A DNA stretch of 29,582 nucleotides from a virus. The position numbers and the translations under genes were made by a program. The stretch is from IMG/VR virus record IMGVR_UViG_3300041964_000026, positions 1-29,582 of that record, one strand, 5' to 3'. The notes under the pieces were generated by a model. That model had not been told where the DNA came from. It searched no databases and worked only from the letters and a program-made list of their open reading frames with translations. Shown piece by piece: positions 18,159-25,290 of this stretch (positions are counted from its first letter, which is position 1; every line of letters begins with the position of its first letter).

Positions 18159-18488
18159 GTGACCCGGGGGTGTCTGATCTTCAGTGCCGAGTTCGTTTCC
18201 GCCGCGTTCGGTGGCTCGCCTCCTCGTCGGCGCCCTGGCCACGTTCACCGCCAACCGCAGCCGCAGGTCAGCGAAGACCAGCGGCTCCGCAAACACAACT
18301 TCGCCAGTACCGGGACCGCCTCGAAGCCGCCCTGGAGTACGATGTACCGGCTCCGTGAGGAACTCGCCCAGCACGGTCACCGCATCCCGCCGCGCCCCCG
18401 GATCCTGGAGGACGACGACGAGGATGAACACCCACGTCCTACACCAGACCCACCCACCCCCGCAGGGGCCCCCGGTGCCGCCGACTGA
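18159..18488 (+). CDS. Small membrane-anchored coiled-coil protein (frameshifted)
   Basis: Reads from GTG 18159 ([12 protein letters not shown]), then in another frame [19 protein letters not shown] (about 18210-18270), then [22 protein letters not shown] (about 18305-18340) and [19 protein letters not shown] to an acidic tail [13 protein letters not shown] with TGA 18486-18488. The parts make one protein of about 110 residues: a short hydrophobic N-terminus, a coiled coil and an acidic Pro-rich end. At least three single-base breaks are needed. Such small anchored coiled-coil proteins are common next to lysis genes in actinophages; function unknown. Confidence 0.5.
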   Translation: MTRGCLIFSAEFVSAAFGGSPPRRRPGHVHRQPQPQVSEDQRLRKHNFASTGTASKPPWSTMYRLREELAQHGHRIPPRPRILEDDDEDEHPRPTPDPPTPAGAPGAAD

Positions 18489-19121
18489 CCGCCGCCCCAC
18501 CCCGCCGCCGCCCCGGTGGATGCCCGCAGCGCTGGTCGCAGGCACCGCCGCCCTGCTCGGCGTTGGCCTGACCTTGCTGTGGGGTGTCGCGGCCACCGAG
18601 GAAGCCAACGCCGGCCTCGCAACGTCCAACACCGTCCTGGAGCAGCAGCGCAACGCCACCGCCGACCAAGCCACCACCCTCGCCGACCAGGTCGCCTCCG
18701 CATGCGCCGCAGGCGGTGATGCACGGTCCGCGCTGGACCGGGTCGGGGCGTGCCGGCAAGCCCAGCAGGTCCAGGCCGCCCCCATCGCCGGGCCGCCCGG
18801 ACCGGTCGGCCCCCCCGGCCCGGCGGTCATCGGGCCGAAAGGCTCCCAAGGCCCGCCCGGTGAACCCGGCACCCCCGGATCCGCCGGTGACGGCGGCAAT
18901 ACAGGCACCCCCGGATCTGACGGGGACAACGGATCCGCCGGACCGCCCGGACCCACCGGGGAACGCGGCCCCGTAGGCGACGCAGGACCTCCGGCCCCCG
19001 AGGCCCCGCCGCCGCCGACTTCACCTTCACCACCGCCGACGGCACGACGCAGCGCTGCACCCGGACCCCTGGCAGCGCCGCTGACGCCCCCACATACACC
19101 TGCACGCCGGAGGGGCCATGA
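18475..19121 (+). CDS. Membrane-anchored collagen-like protein (one frameshift)
   Basis: About 215 residues. A Pro-rich N-terminus is followed by one membrane helix ([20 protein letters not shown], about 18517-18580), then an extracytoplasmic coiled coil ([20 protein letters not shown]...). A collagen-like Gly-X-Y tract of about 25 triplets follows (about 18790-18995; [33 protein letters not shown]). After a missing base near 19005 it ends in a compact domain with two Cys ([23 protein letters not shown]). TGA 19119-19121 overlaps the next ATG. The start is GTG 18475 for minimal overlap with the previous gene; ATG 18424 in the same frame is the alternative. It may trimerise and present the terminal domain outside the cell or on the particle. 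Confidence 0.65.
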
Positions 19122-19591
19122 CCACACCCGAGGACCACGCCACCCACGGCGAACGGGGGGAGCCCGGCGCCACCGGCGCCGCAGGCGCCCGGGGAGCCGC
19201 GGGCACCACCGGGCTGCGCGGCCCCCGAGGTGACGACGGCAGCGACGTCACCCACGAATGGGACACCCTGCGGGTCGCGACCCTGGCGCTGCTGGGGCTG
19301 CTCACCCTCGCGGTCGGCGCCCTCCTGTGGTTCGTCCTCACCTACGTGGCGGAGCAGCGCGCCCTTTCGGAGTGCCACCGGCGGGCGTTCGCGGAGACCA
19401 ACACCTCGCTGGTCGCCATCACCGGCGCCGCGGGCCGGGACCGGGCCGATCTGCTCGAGGTTCTCAACGCGCTGACCGACCCGCTGGCGTCGGAGCAGAC
19501 CCGCGCCGCCGCGCTGGAGTCCTACAAGCGCACCCTCACCGCCACCAACGCAGCCCGCGCGGACAACCCGCTACCGACCCGCACCTGCTGA
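19118..19591 (+). CDS. Second collagen-like membrane protein
   Basis: A 157-residue protein starting at ATG 19118 (ATGA overlap). The N-terminus holds about nine Gly-X-Y triplets ([16 protein letters not shown]...) before a membrane helix ([20 protein letters not shown], residues about 55-76). Then comes a helical extracytoplasmic domain with one Cys near residue 85 and another at the C-terminus. The order, collagen tract first then helix, is the reverse of the preceding protein, so the two would place their triple-helical parts on opposite sides of the membrane if both have N-in topology. No enzyme motif. Confidence 0.7.
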   Translation: MTTPEDHATHGERGEPGATGAAGARGAAGTTGLRGPRGDDGSDVTHEWDTLRVATLALLGLLTLAVGALLWFVLTYVAEQRALSECHRRAFAETNTSLVAITGAAGRDRADLLEVLNALTDPLASEQTRAAALESYKRTLTATNAARADNPLPTRTC

Positions 19592-19631
19592 CCCGTTCAA
19601 GGTCGACCAACTACCGCCTGGGAGGCGCGCC

Positions 19632-20261
19632 ATGCTGGACGAGCACCGATACCGGGGGCGCCACCGGGCACCCTCCACCGCCGGCCGCACCGCAGCCCGG
19701 GTCGTCACCGCAGGCATGGTCCTGACCGCCCCCACCGCACTGGCCGCCCCCGCCCTGGCCGCCTCGGACAGCACGTGGGACCGCCTCGCTCAGTGCGAGT
19801 CGGGCGGCAACTGGGCCATCAACACCGGCAACGGCTACTCGGGCGGGCTCCAGTTCCACCCACGCACCTGGACCGGCTTCGGCGGGGGAGAGTTCGCTTC
19901 GACCGCCCACCAGGCCAGCCGCGCCGAGCAGATCGTCGTCGCGGAGCGGGTCCTCGCCGGTCAGGGCTGGGGCGCGTGGCCTGCCTGCTCCCGCAAGCTC
20001 GGGCTGCGCGGTGAGGCCGCCGCCCCGCGCAGCGCACCGACTGCGGGAGCCCGCCGGTCCGCACCCGGCCCGGTCCCGTCCGGGCGTCACCGGGCAGCTG
20101 AGGGTGCCTCCCAGGACACGTACACGGTCCGGCGGGGCGACACCCTCGCCGAGATCGCCGCCGCCCACGGCGCCACCTGGCGGAATCTGTACGCCGCCAA
20201 TCGGGCCGTCGTCGAGAACCCCAACCGGATTTTCCCTGGTGAGCGGCTCAAGGTCGCATGA
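19632..20261 (+). CDS. Secreted Rpf-like transglycosylase with LysM domain
   Basis: A 209-residue protein starting at ATG 19632 after a GGGAGG box at 19620-19625. A signal peptide occupies about residues 20-44 (Arg-rich, then VVTAGMVLTAPTALAAPALA). The resuscitation-promoting-factor fold spans about 45-120: CESGGNW with the catalytic-type Glu56, GGLQFHPRTW, and the partner Cys119 (GWGAWPACS). A Ser/Ala/Pro linker leads to a LysM domain at about 163-208 (YTVRRGDTLAEIAAAHG...NRIFPGERLKV), which binds peptidoglycan. The enzyme would cleave the glycan strand from outside. This layout is common for chromosomal actinobacterial Rpf proteins. It overlaps the next gene by ATGA. Confidence 0.88.
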   Translation: MLDEHRYRGRHRAPSTAGRTAARVVTAGMVLTAPTALAAPALAASDSTWDRLAQCESGGNWAINTGNGYSGGLQFHPRTWTGFGGGEFASTAHQASRAEQIVVAERVLAGQGWGAWPACSRKLGLRGEAAAPRSAPTAGARRSAPGPVPSGRHRAAEGASQDTYTVRRGDTLAEIAAAHGATWRNLYAANRAVVENPNRIFPGERLKVA

Positions 20262-20833
20262 GCGGCGAGACCGAGACCAACGTCTCGGGATGGACGACAG
20301 ACACTCTGCGTGAGCATGTGCGGAGTCAGATCGATTCGACCCGCGGGGAACTCGCAGCCCACATCAGCGCCAGCCGCGCCGAGTTCACCGTGTACGTGGC
20401 CCTCCTCGACGAACGCGCCCTCAGTCAGACGACCGCGATGCACGCCGCCCTCACCGCATCCAAGGAGGCGATCAGTAAGGCCGAGGCGGCGGTGGAGAAG
20501 CGCCTCGACGGGATGAACGAATTCCGGGGCCAGCTCGCCGACCAGGCCGCCACTCTGATGCCCCGCAGTGAATCCGAGGGCGAACACCGCCGCCACAACG
20601 AACGCATTCAGGACCTCATGCTTGTCGTGGCCCGGCTGGTCACCCGCGAGGAATCGCAGGTGGGCATGGGTTCGCTCGCCGACAAGATCGACGCGCTGGC
20701 CACTCGCCTCGACAAGGCCGAAGGTCGCGGTGCCGGGCAGTCTGCCTCCTGGGGGTACCTCCTCGGCGCGGTCAGCCTCGTCGGCACCATCATCACGATC
20801 GTCGTAATCCTCGCCGCCAACGGCGTGTTTTAG
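20258..20833 (+). CDS. Coiled-coil protein with C-terminal membrane anchor (holin/antiholin-like candidate)
   Basis: A 191-residue protein starting at ATG 20258 (ATGA overlap). It is predominantly helical. Residues about 20-130 form coiled coil with the phrase MNEFRGQLADQAATLMPR, a recurrent signature in phage lysis-region proteins. A second coil near 140-155 (LADKIDALATRLDKAE) is followed by a C-terminal membrane helix (GYLLGAVSLVGTIITIVVIL, about 167-188). It has no signal peptide, so the coil is probably cytoplasmic. A holin or antiholin-like role is possible from position, but there is no direct evidence. Confidence 0.68.
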   Translation: MSGETETNVSGWTTDTLREHVRSQIDSTRGELAAHISASRAEFTVYVALLDERALSQTTAMHAALTASKEAISKAEAAVEKRLDGMNEFRGQLADQAATLMPRSESEGEHRRHNERIQDLMLVVARLVTREESQVGMGSLADKIDALATRLDKAEGRGAGQSASWGYLLGAVSLVGTIITIVVILAANGVF

Positions 20834-20835
20834 AG

Positions 20836-21564
20836 GTGGCCGGCCGACACCGCAAACCTCGCCAGGCCGGTCTGCCGCCCCTCCTGGCGGCTCTGGCATC
20901 TGTCGCCGCCCTCGGGATGACCTTCGCGATGGTCCAGCCCGCCACGGTCGTGGACGACGTCCCGCCGCCGCCGGAGCCTGCCATGCAGACCACCACCCCC
21001 CGGCCCACCCCACGGCCGGCACCGTCGGCTGCGCCGGCGATGCAGATGCCGCCCGTCGTGCTGACGATCAAGCCGCTCCCGACGACGGCGAAGCCCACCC
21101 CGGCACCCGCACCGACCACGGCGCCGACCCCTGAACCTGAGCCGGAGCCCGCACCGGAGTCGACCGAGGCCCCGAAGCCTCCTCTGGAACGGAAGGTCGC
21201 CCGGCCGCTCGCCCCCGAGGTTCCCACGATCCCGGAGGCTCCCGCTGCCAGCGCGAAGTGCCGCGGCCTGCGCGTTGCCGACCAGGTCCAGCGGGCCTGC
21301 GACCTCATCGTCGCGGCCGTCCCCGGCATCGGGGCCATCGGCGGGCGCGCCGCCCGCCCGAACAACCCCACCAGTTGCCACCCCAAGGGCCTGGCCCTGG
21401 ACTTCATGGTCAACGGCAGCGGGCGCAACGACAAGGCACTCGGCGACCGCATCTACGCCTTCATTCAGGCCAACAGGGACCTGCTGGGTGTGACGACGCT
21501 GCTGTGGCGGACCGCCGACCACTACGACCACATCCACGCGAGCTTCGCGCCGTGCCACCACTGA
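20836..21564 (+). CDS. Secreted M15/D,D-carboxypeptidase-like protein with long Pro-rich linker
   Basis: A 242-residue protein starting at GTG 20836, two bases after the previous stop. The N-terminus is basic then hydrophobic (LLAALASVAALGMTFAMVQP, residues 16-35): a signal anchor or signal peptide. Residues about 42-135 are a Pro/Thr/Glu-rich, probably wall-spanning linker. The C-terminal domain (about 142-242) has CHPKGLALDFMV (His182, Asp189) and HYDHIHASF (His232, His234), the zinc-site arrangement of VanY/M15-like peptidases. Cys142, Cys155, Cys181 and Cys240 may form disulfides. The HPKGLALDFMV block is identical to one in the tape measure protein. Confidence 0.78.
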   Translation: MAGRHRKPRQAGLPPLLAALASVAALGMTFAMVQPATVVDDVPPPPEPAMQTTTPRPTPRPAPSAAPAMQMPPVVLTIKPLPTTAKPTPAPAPTTAPTPEPEPEPAPESTEAPKPPLERKVARPLAPEVPTIPEAPAASAKCRGLRVADQVQRACDLIVAAVPGIGAIGGRAARPNNPTSCHPKGLALDFMVNGSGRNDKALGDRIYAFIQANRDLLGVTTLLWRTADHYDHIHASFAPCHH

Positions 21565-21575
21565 TGGGAGCTCCC

Positions 21576-22574
21576 GTGCGTCGTACCGCTGCACTCCTGG
21601 TCGCCGCGCTGGCCTGCGCTGGCGCGCTCGCCGCCTGCGAGTCGGGAGCCCCGCCGATCCCGCGACCGACGTTCACGAAGTCTGCTGTGCCGCCGGTACC
21701 TCCCCACACCGTCACGCCGTCACCGACCACGACCGCGTCCATGCCGTCGATCACCGTGATCCGGCCGCCGACCACGACCCGACCGGCCCCCACGACCACG
21801 CGGGCTCCCACCACGACGGTTTCGCCCACCCCGACACCCGCACCCACCACCGTCAGGCCGCCTCCGGTCAACACAGAGGCAGCTGTACGGCTCTCCTGGG
21901 GCACACCGATCGCGGGGGAGACCGACGAGTTCAACTACACCGGGCGTCCCGACACGGCCCGCTGGACGCTGCCATCGGCCGGGTGCTGGCCAGGGCACGC
22001 TGGCAACGGGCGCCGCTGCCCCGACCGCGCCACCGTCAACGGGACGGCGCTCGTCCTGACCGGTCTCGCCAACGGCGACACCGCCTGGATCGCCGGGAAC
22101 ACCGACCGGCAGTACGGGCGGTGGGAGGCCCGCATCCGGTCCTCCGAAACCGGACCCGGCAACCACTCCTACCACGTGTTGGCACTCATCTGGCCGAGCT
22201 CCGAGCGGTGGCCCCACGACGGCGAATACGACTGGTTCGAGATCGACCGCCCCGGGCAGGCATGCGCGGTCGCGTTCCTCCACTACCCCCACCCTCCCGG
22301 CCCCGTCCAGCAAGAGCAGGCCCGGGAAACGAACTGCGGCGCCCCGCTCAGCGAGTGGACGAATGTGGCTTTCGAGTGGGCCCCCGCCGGAGTGGCCGGC
22401 TACCTCGACGGCGTCCAGTGGTTCCGCTACTCCGGCGGCGCCGGACCCGGCGGACGCGGCGCGATCCAGTCGATGCCGTCTGGCCACCTGAATTTCCAGG
22501 TTGACAACTTCCACGGCTCCGGGATGCGCCCCGCGCAGCTTGAGGTCGACTGGCTGCGTTCCTACCGCCCCTGA
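21576..22574 (+). CDS. Lipoprotein glycoside hydrolase, GH16-like
   Basis: A 332-residue protein from GTG 21576 with a GGGAG box at 21567-21571; ATG 21564, overlapping the previous stop, adds four residues. The N-terminus (RRTAALLVAALACAG) ends in a lipobox LAAC (Cys21), predicting lipid attachment. Residues about 25-105 are a Pro/Thr-rich linker. The C-terminal domain contains EYDWFE (Glu217, Asp219, Glu222), the ExDxxE catalytic pattern of GH16 beta-glucanases, agarases and related enzymes, with flanking YGRWEARIRSSETGPGN and WPSSERWPHDG. The last strand, QLEVDWLRSYRP, is also family-like. The substrate cannot be told from sequence. Paired with the preceding M15-like gene. Confidence 0.78.
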   Translation: MRRTAALLVAALACAGALAACESGAPPIPRPTFTKSAVPPVPPHTVTPSPTTTASMPSITVIRPPTTTRPAPTTTRAPTTTVSPTPTPAPTTVRPPPVNTEAAVRLSWGTPIAGETDEFNYTGRPDTARWTLPSAGCWPGHAGNGRRCPDRATVNGTALVLTGLANGDTAWIAGNTDRQYGRWEARIRSSETGPGNHSYHVLALIWPSSERWPHDGEYDWFEIDRPGQACAVAFLHYPHPPGPVQQEQARETNCGAPLSEWTNVAFEWAPAGVAGYLDGVQWFRYSGGAGPGGRGAIQSMPSGHLNFQVDNFHGSGMRPAQLEVDWLRSYRP

Positions 22575-22642
22575 CGGGCCCGGACCAGCCCCCAGTACGG
22601 CCCAGACCCCGCCCGTGCTCAGCCCACCCCGGAGGACCCGTC

Positions 22643-22933
22643 ATGTCCGACGACCCGCGCCCGAAAATCTACGACGAGATGGTCGACCTGGCCCGCCGCG
22701 CCGGAACCGCAGCCCCTGGCGGTCTCCGCTACGGGCAGGAGCCGGCCCTGACGCAGGTCCCCACCCCGTACCGCCGCCAGCCAGGTGGGCGCGTCACCTA
22801 CGCAGGCCACGTCGACTGGTCCGGAGAGAACGACGACCTCGTCACCGCCACCTGGAACGGCCTACGCCCCGCCGACGCCTCCCTGCCTCAGCCCCCGCAA
22901 GACCCCGATTGGACACCCGATGCCGATCGCTGA
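22643..22933 (+). CDS. Small hypothetical protein of the lysis cassette
   Basis: A 96-residue protein from ATG 22643 with GGAGGA at 22631-22636. It is charged and Pro-rich, with KIYDEMVDLARRAGTAAP near the N-terminus and RVTYAGHVDWSGENDD in the middle. No signal peptide or membrane segment. It overlaps the endolysin start by 14 bases, so it is probably co-translated with it. Function not recognised. Confidence 0.65.
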   Translation: MSDDPRPKIYDEMVDLARRAGTAAPGGLRYGQEPALTQVPTPYRRQPGGRVTYAGHVDWSGENDDLVTATWNGLRPADASLPQPPQDPDWTPDADR

Positions 22934-23894
22934 GGACGTCCTCCGCGTCGCCCGCGCCGAACTCGGGTACCGCGAGGGCACCAACAACGCCAACAAGTAC
23001 GGCGCCGCGTACGGCATGAACAACGTGGCCTGGTGCATGCAGTTCTGCTGGTGGGTCTTCCGCGAAGCGGGCGCCTCCAGCCTGATCCACCCGAAGACGG
23101 CGTACACCCCGACCGCCGCCAGCTGGCACCGCGCCCGCGGCACCTTCAGTACCACCCCGCGCGTCGGGAGCCTGGTGTTCTTCGACTGGCCGGACAGCGT
23201 CCACCGCATCCAGCACGTCGGCATCGTTGAGGTCGTCGAGGCGAACGCCGTTGTGGTCATCGAGGGCAACACCCAGTCGGGGACCGCAGGTAACCAGTCC
23301 GATGGCGGCGGGGTGTGTCGCCGCCGCCGAGCGCGGAACTCGTCCATCGCCGGCTACGGCCACCCCGCCTACACCACGTCCGCAGCCCGCGCCCCATCCG
23401 TAGCCATCACGGCACGCCCCGCCGCAGCCCGCACCGCAGCCCCCGGAGGTTTCCTCATGGCCCTGTCCGACGCCGAGCAGGCCGAGGCCCTCGCGCTGCT
23501 CCGCACCCTCAACGCCCAGATCACCGGCGACGTCGACGGCGCCGGCCCCGACGGCTGGGGCTGGCCGAGCTGGCGTTACGGCCCCGACCACGGCAAGCCC
23601 ATCACCCCCGTCGACATGCTCCGCACCGTCGACGCCGCCGTCGCGTCCCCGCTGGACCTCACCGGCCGCCCCGGGAAGGACTCCGACAACCTGTTCGGGC
23701 ATGTCCTGTCGATGCGCGCCGAGCTCCGCCAGCTGAGTGCCGACCTGGCGAAGCGCATCACCGCCGTGGAGACGGCCCTCGCCAACGCCGGTGTCGACCC
23801 CGACCTGGTCCGCAAAGCGTTCACCTCGGCGTTCGGCGCCGGGCTGACGATCACCGGTGTGGCCACGCCGGCGAACCTCTCGAAGGGGAACTGA
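22920..23894 (+). CDS. Endolysin with CHAP domain
   Basis: A 324-residue protein from ATG 22920. The N-terminal CHAP domain (about residues 1-150) would cleave peptidoglycan as an amidase or endopeptidase. Catalytic-type residues are Cys39 (NVAWCMQFCWWVF), His99 (RIQHVGIVE) and the EGN motif (Glu115, Asn117). A basic stretch follows near 130-140, then an Ala/Pro linker. The C-terminal region (about 180-324) has GWGWPSWRYGPDHGKP and helical heptads (LFGHVLSMRAELRQLSADL). It probably serves for wall or partner binding. No signal peptide, so it needs a holin. It precedes a membrane protein at 23896, as in standard lysis cassettes. Confidence 0.85.
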   Translation: MPIAEDVLRVARAELGYREGTNNANKYGAAYGMNNVAWCMQFCWWVFREAGASSLIHPKTAYTPTAASWHRARGTFSTTPRVGSLVFFDWPDSVHRIQHVGIVEVVEANAVVVIEGNTQSGTAGNQSDGGGVCRRRRARNSSIAGYGHPAYTTSAARAPSVAITARPAAARTAAPGGFLMALSDAEQAEALALLRTLNAQITGDVDGAGPDGWGWPSWRYGPDHGKPITPVDMLRTVDAAVASPLDLTGRPGKDSDNLFGHVLSMRAELRQLSADLAKRITAVETALANAGVDPDLVRKAFTSAFGAGLTITGVATPANLSKGN

Positions 23895-23895
23895 C

Positions 23896-24294
23896 ATGAC
23901 CGCACCCACCTCACCCGTCCTCATCTTCGGCCGGGAGCCGGCCGTCCTCGCCGAGCTGGTCGCCGCGATCCTCATCGCGGTGAACCTGTTCCTGCTGCCC
24001 GACTTCAACACGGTCCTGCAGGGAGCCATCAACGCCGTGGTCGTCGCAGCTGCGTCGATCTACGTGGCGTTCAAGGTGCGCTCCGAGAACCTCCTCCCGC
24101 TGCTCCTGGGCGGATTCAAGGTGCTGGTGGCCCTGTTCGTCGCGTTCGGCGTCAACTGGGACGACGGGCAGCAGGCCGCAGCGCTGGGTCTCGCGGCGAT
24201 CGTCGCGGGCCTGTTCGTCCGCACCCAGGCCACCGCACCGGTCGCGTCAGACGGCACAGTCGTCGCCACCGTCGGCCGCCACGCCGCCGCCTGA
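23896..24294 (+). CDS. Multi-pass membrane protein, probable holin
   Basis: A 132-residue protein from ATG 23896, one base after the endolysin stop. Hydrophobic stretches include LAELVAAILIAVNLFLLPDF (about 18-37), AINAVVVAAASIYVAFKV (about 44-61), LLLGGFKVLVALFVAFGV (about 69-86) and AALGLAAIVAGLFV (about 93-106), suggesting up to four helices. The C-terminus is polar. Position right after the CHAP endolysin makes it the strongest holin candidate in the window, though other membrane proteins in the cassette compete for that role. Confidence 0.7.
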   Translation: MTAPTSPVLIFGREPAVLAELVAAILIAVNLFLLPDFNTVLQGAINAVVVAAASIYVAFKVRSENLLPLLLGGFKVLVALFVAFGVNWDDGQQAAALGLAAIVAGLFVRTQATAPVASDGTVVATVGRHAAA

Positions 24295-24297
24295 CCC

Positions 24298-24681
24298 ATG
24301 TCGTCCCCACTCGATCGCGTCGCCTCCTGGTGGCGCGACCTCAGCGCTCTGCCACGACGTGTGGCGGAGATCCACACCCGGACGGAAAGGCTCCTCACCA
24401 TGGCCGACCAGATCACGACTGTCCTCACCGAGGTTGCGGAGGGGCTCCGCGGCCCGCTCGCCACCTCCATCACCGCCCTCATCGCCGAGCGGGACACCCT
24501 CGCGGCGCGCAACGCCGAGCTCGAGGGCACGGAGGTCGTCCAGTCCTCCGCTGCTGCCGACGTGCGGGCGGCGTTCCACGAGGTGGCCGCGTCGATCGCG
24601 CCGGTCCAGGACGTCCAGGACGTGCCGGACCTGCCTGCCGACCCGGAGGCCCCGGCCCCGGAGGCGGACCCGGCCGCCTGA
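24298..24681 (+). CDS. Small coiled-coil protein ending the late operon
   Basis: A 127-residue protein from ATG 24298, three bases after the previous stop. The N-terminal 30 residues are amphipathic and Trp-containing (VASWWRDLSALPRRV). The middle is coiled coil (TALIAERDTLAARNAELEG) and the C-terminus is acidic Pro/Ala-rich (DVPDLPADPEAPAPEADP). A shorter start at ATG 24400 is possible. It has no membrane segment or enzyme motif. It is the last rightward gene before the hairpin terminators. Confidence 0.62.
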   Translation: MSSPLDRVASWWRDLSALPRRVAEIHTRTERLLTMADQITTVLTEVAEGLRGPLATSITALIAERDTLAARNAELEGTEVVQSSAAADVRAAFHEVAASIAPVQDVQDVPDLPADPEAPAPEADPAA

Positions 24682-24688
24682 CCTGACC

Positions 24689-24721
24689 GTCTCGGCCCGC
24701 CCCCGTCACAGCGGCCGAGAC
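24689..24721. terminator. Hairpin downstream of the late operon (first)
   Basis: GTCTCGGCC (24689-24697) pairs perfectly with GGCCGAGAC (24713-24721) around a 15-base loop, just after the last rightward gene. No T-run follows, as usual in high-GC actinobacteria. Confidence 0.6.
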
Positions 24722-24727
24722 AGCGAA

Positions 24728-24759
24728 GCGCCCCACTTCCCTCAGGGGGAGTGGGGCGC
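24728..24759. terminator. Bidirectional hairpin terminator between convergent genes (second)
   Basis: GCGCCCCACT (24728-24737) pairs perfectly with AGTGGGGCGC (24750-24759). An inner stem of TCCC with GGGG (one wobble) and a four-base loop make about 14 pairs. It sits between the rightward gene ending at 24681 and the leftward gene ending at 24781, so it can stop transcription from both sides. Confidence 0.72.
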
Positions 24760-24780
24760 ATTCGTGCGTCCGGGGTCAGG

Positions 24781-25218
24781 TCACCACTGGGCTCCGAGGA
24801 TCTGCGCCAGCCGCTCCTGGAACTGCGCACTCCCGACGCCACTGACTGTCTCGACTTCCGGGTCCCCGACGGTCACCTGCCCGTCCGCGACGGTGATGGT
24901 GGCGATGCAGGTGGTGTCTTCCCAGTCGTCGCCGCAGTGCACCTTGAGGGCCGCCGAGGGGGCGGCCGGGAGAACTACATCGCGGATGTGCTCGGCGACG
25001 GACTCCACGCTGTAGTCACGCTCGAACAGGTTCCCGCCCGCCTTCACCTCCGGGGCGGGCCACGGACCGAGACCTCCGAGGCTCGGGTAGAACGACAGCG
25101 GCCCAGGTCCGGGCTCCGCGTCCAAGTCGTCCATGTCCCAGCGCAGCGCTGCCTTGAGCGCCGCCACGTGCTCGGGTGCGATCGAGCCTTCGATGCTCAC
25201 GGTTCGCCAGTTGCCCAT
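24781..25218 (-). CDS. Hypothetical protein, third gene of the leftward operon
   Basis: A 145-residue acidic protein from the complement of 25216-25218, with an AGGAGAG box at 25225-25231. It contains APEHVAALKAALRWDMDD in the N-terminal helix and an alternating beta-like C-terminal half (CIATITVADGQVTVGDP). Cys pair near residues 95-105 (VHCGDDWEDTTC). No signal peptide, membrane segment or known motif. It faces the late operon across the terminator hairpins. Function not recognised. Confidence 0.62.
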   Translation of the reverse strand: MGNWRTVSIEGSIAPEHVAALKAALRWDMDDLDAEPGPGPLSFYPSLGGLGPWPAPEVKAGGNLFERDYSVESVAEHIRDVVLPAAPSAALKVHCGDDWEDTTCIATITVADGQVTVGDPEVETVSGVGSAQFQERLAQILGAQW

Positions 25219-25290
25219 GTGGTGCTCTCCTCGGTCGTCTCGGTCAGGTTTGGTGCCGACAGCCAGGGAGCCGCTGTCGGCAGGACAGGG

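Noticed and set aside
18790-18995. Repetitive GC-rich triplet pattern as a possible CRISPR or tandem DNA repeat
   Set aside because: It is explained by Gly-X-Y coding; units are 9 bases and degenerate, with no spacer structure.
22842-24032. 396-codon leftward frame opposite the endolysin
   Set aside because: The rightward frame has a complete CHAP active site; the leftward one has Gly/Arg-rich shadow composition.
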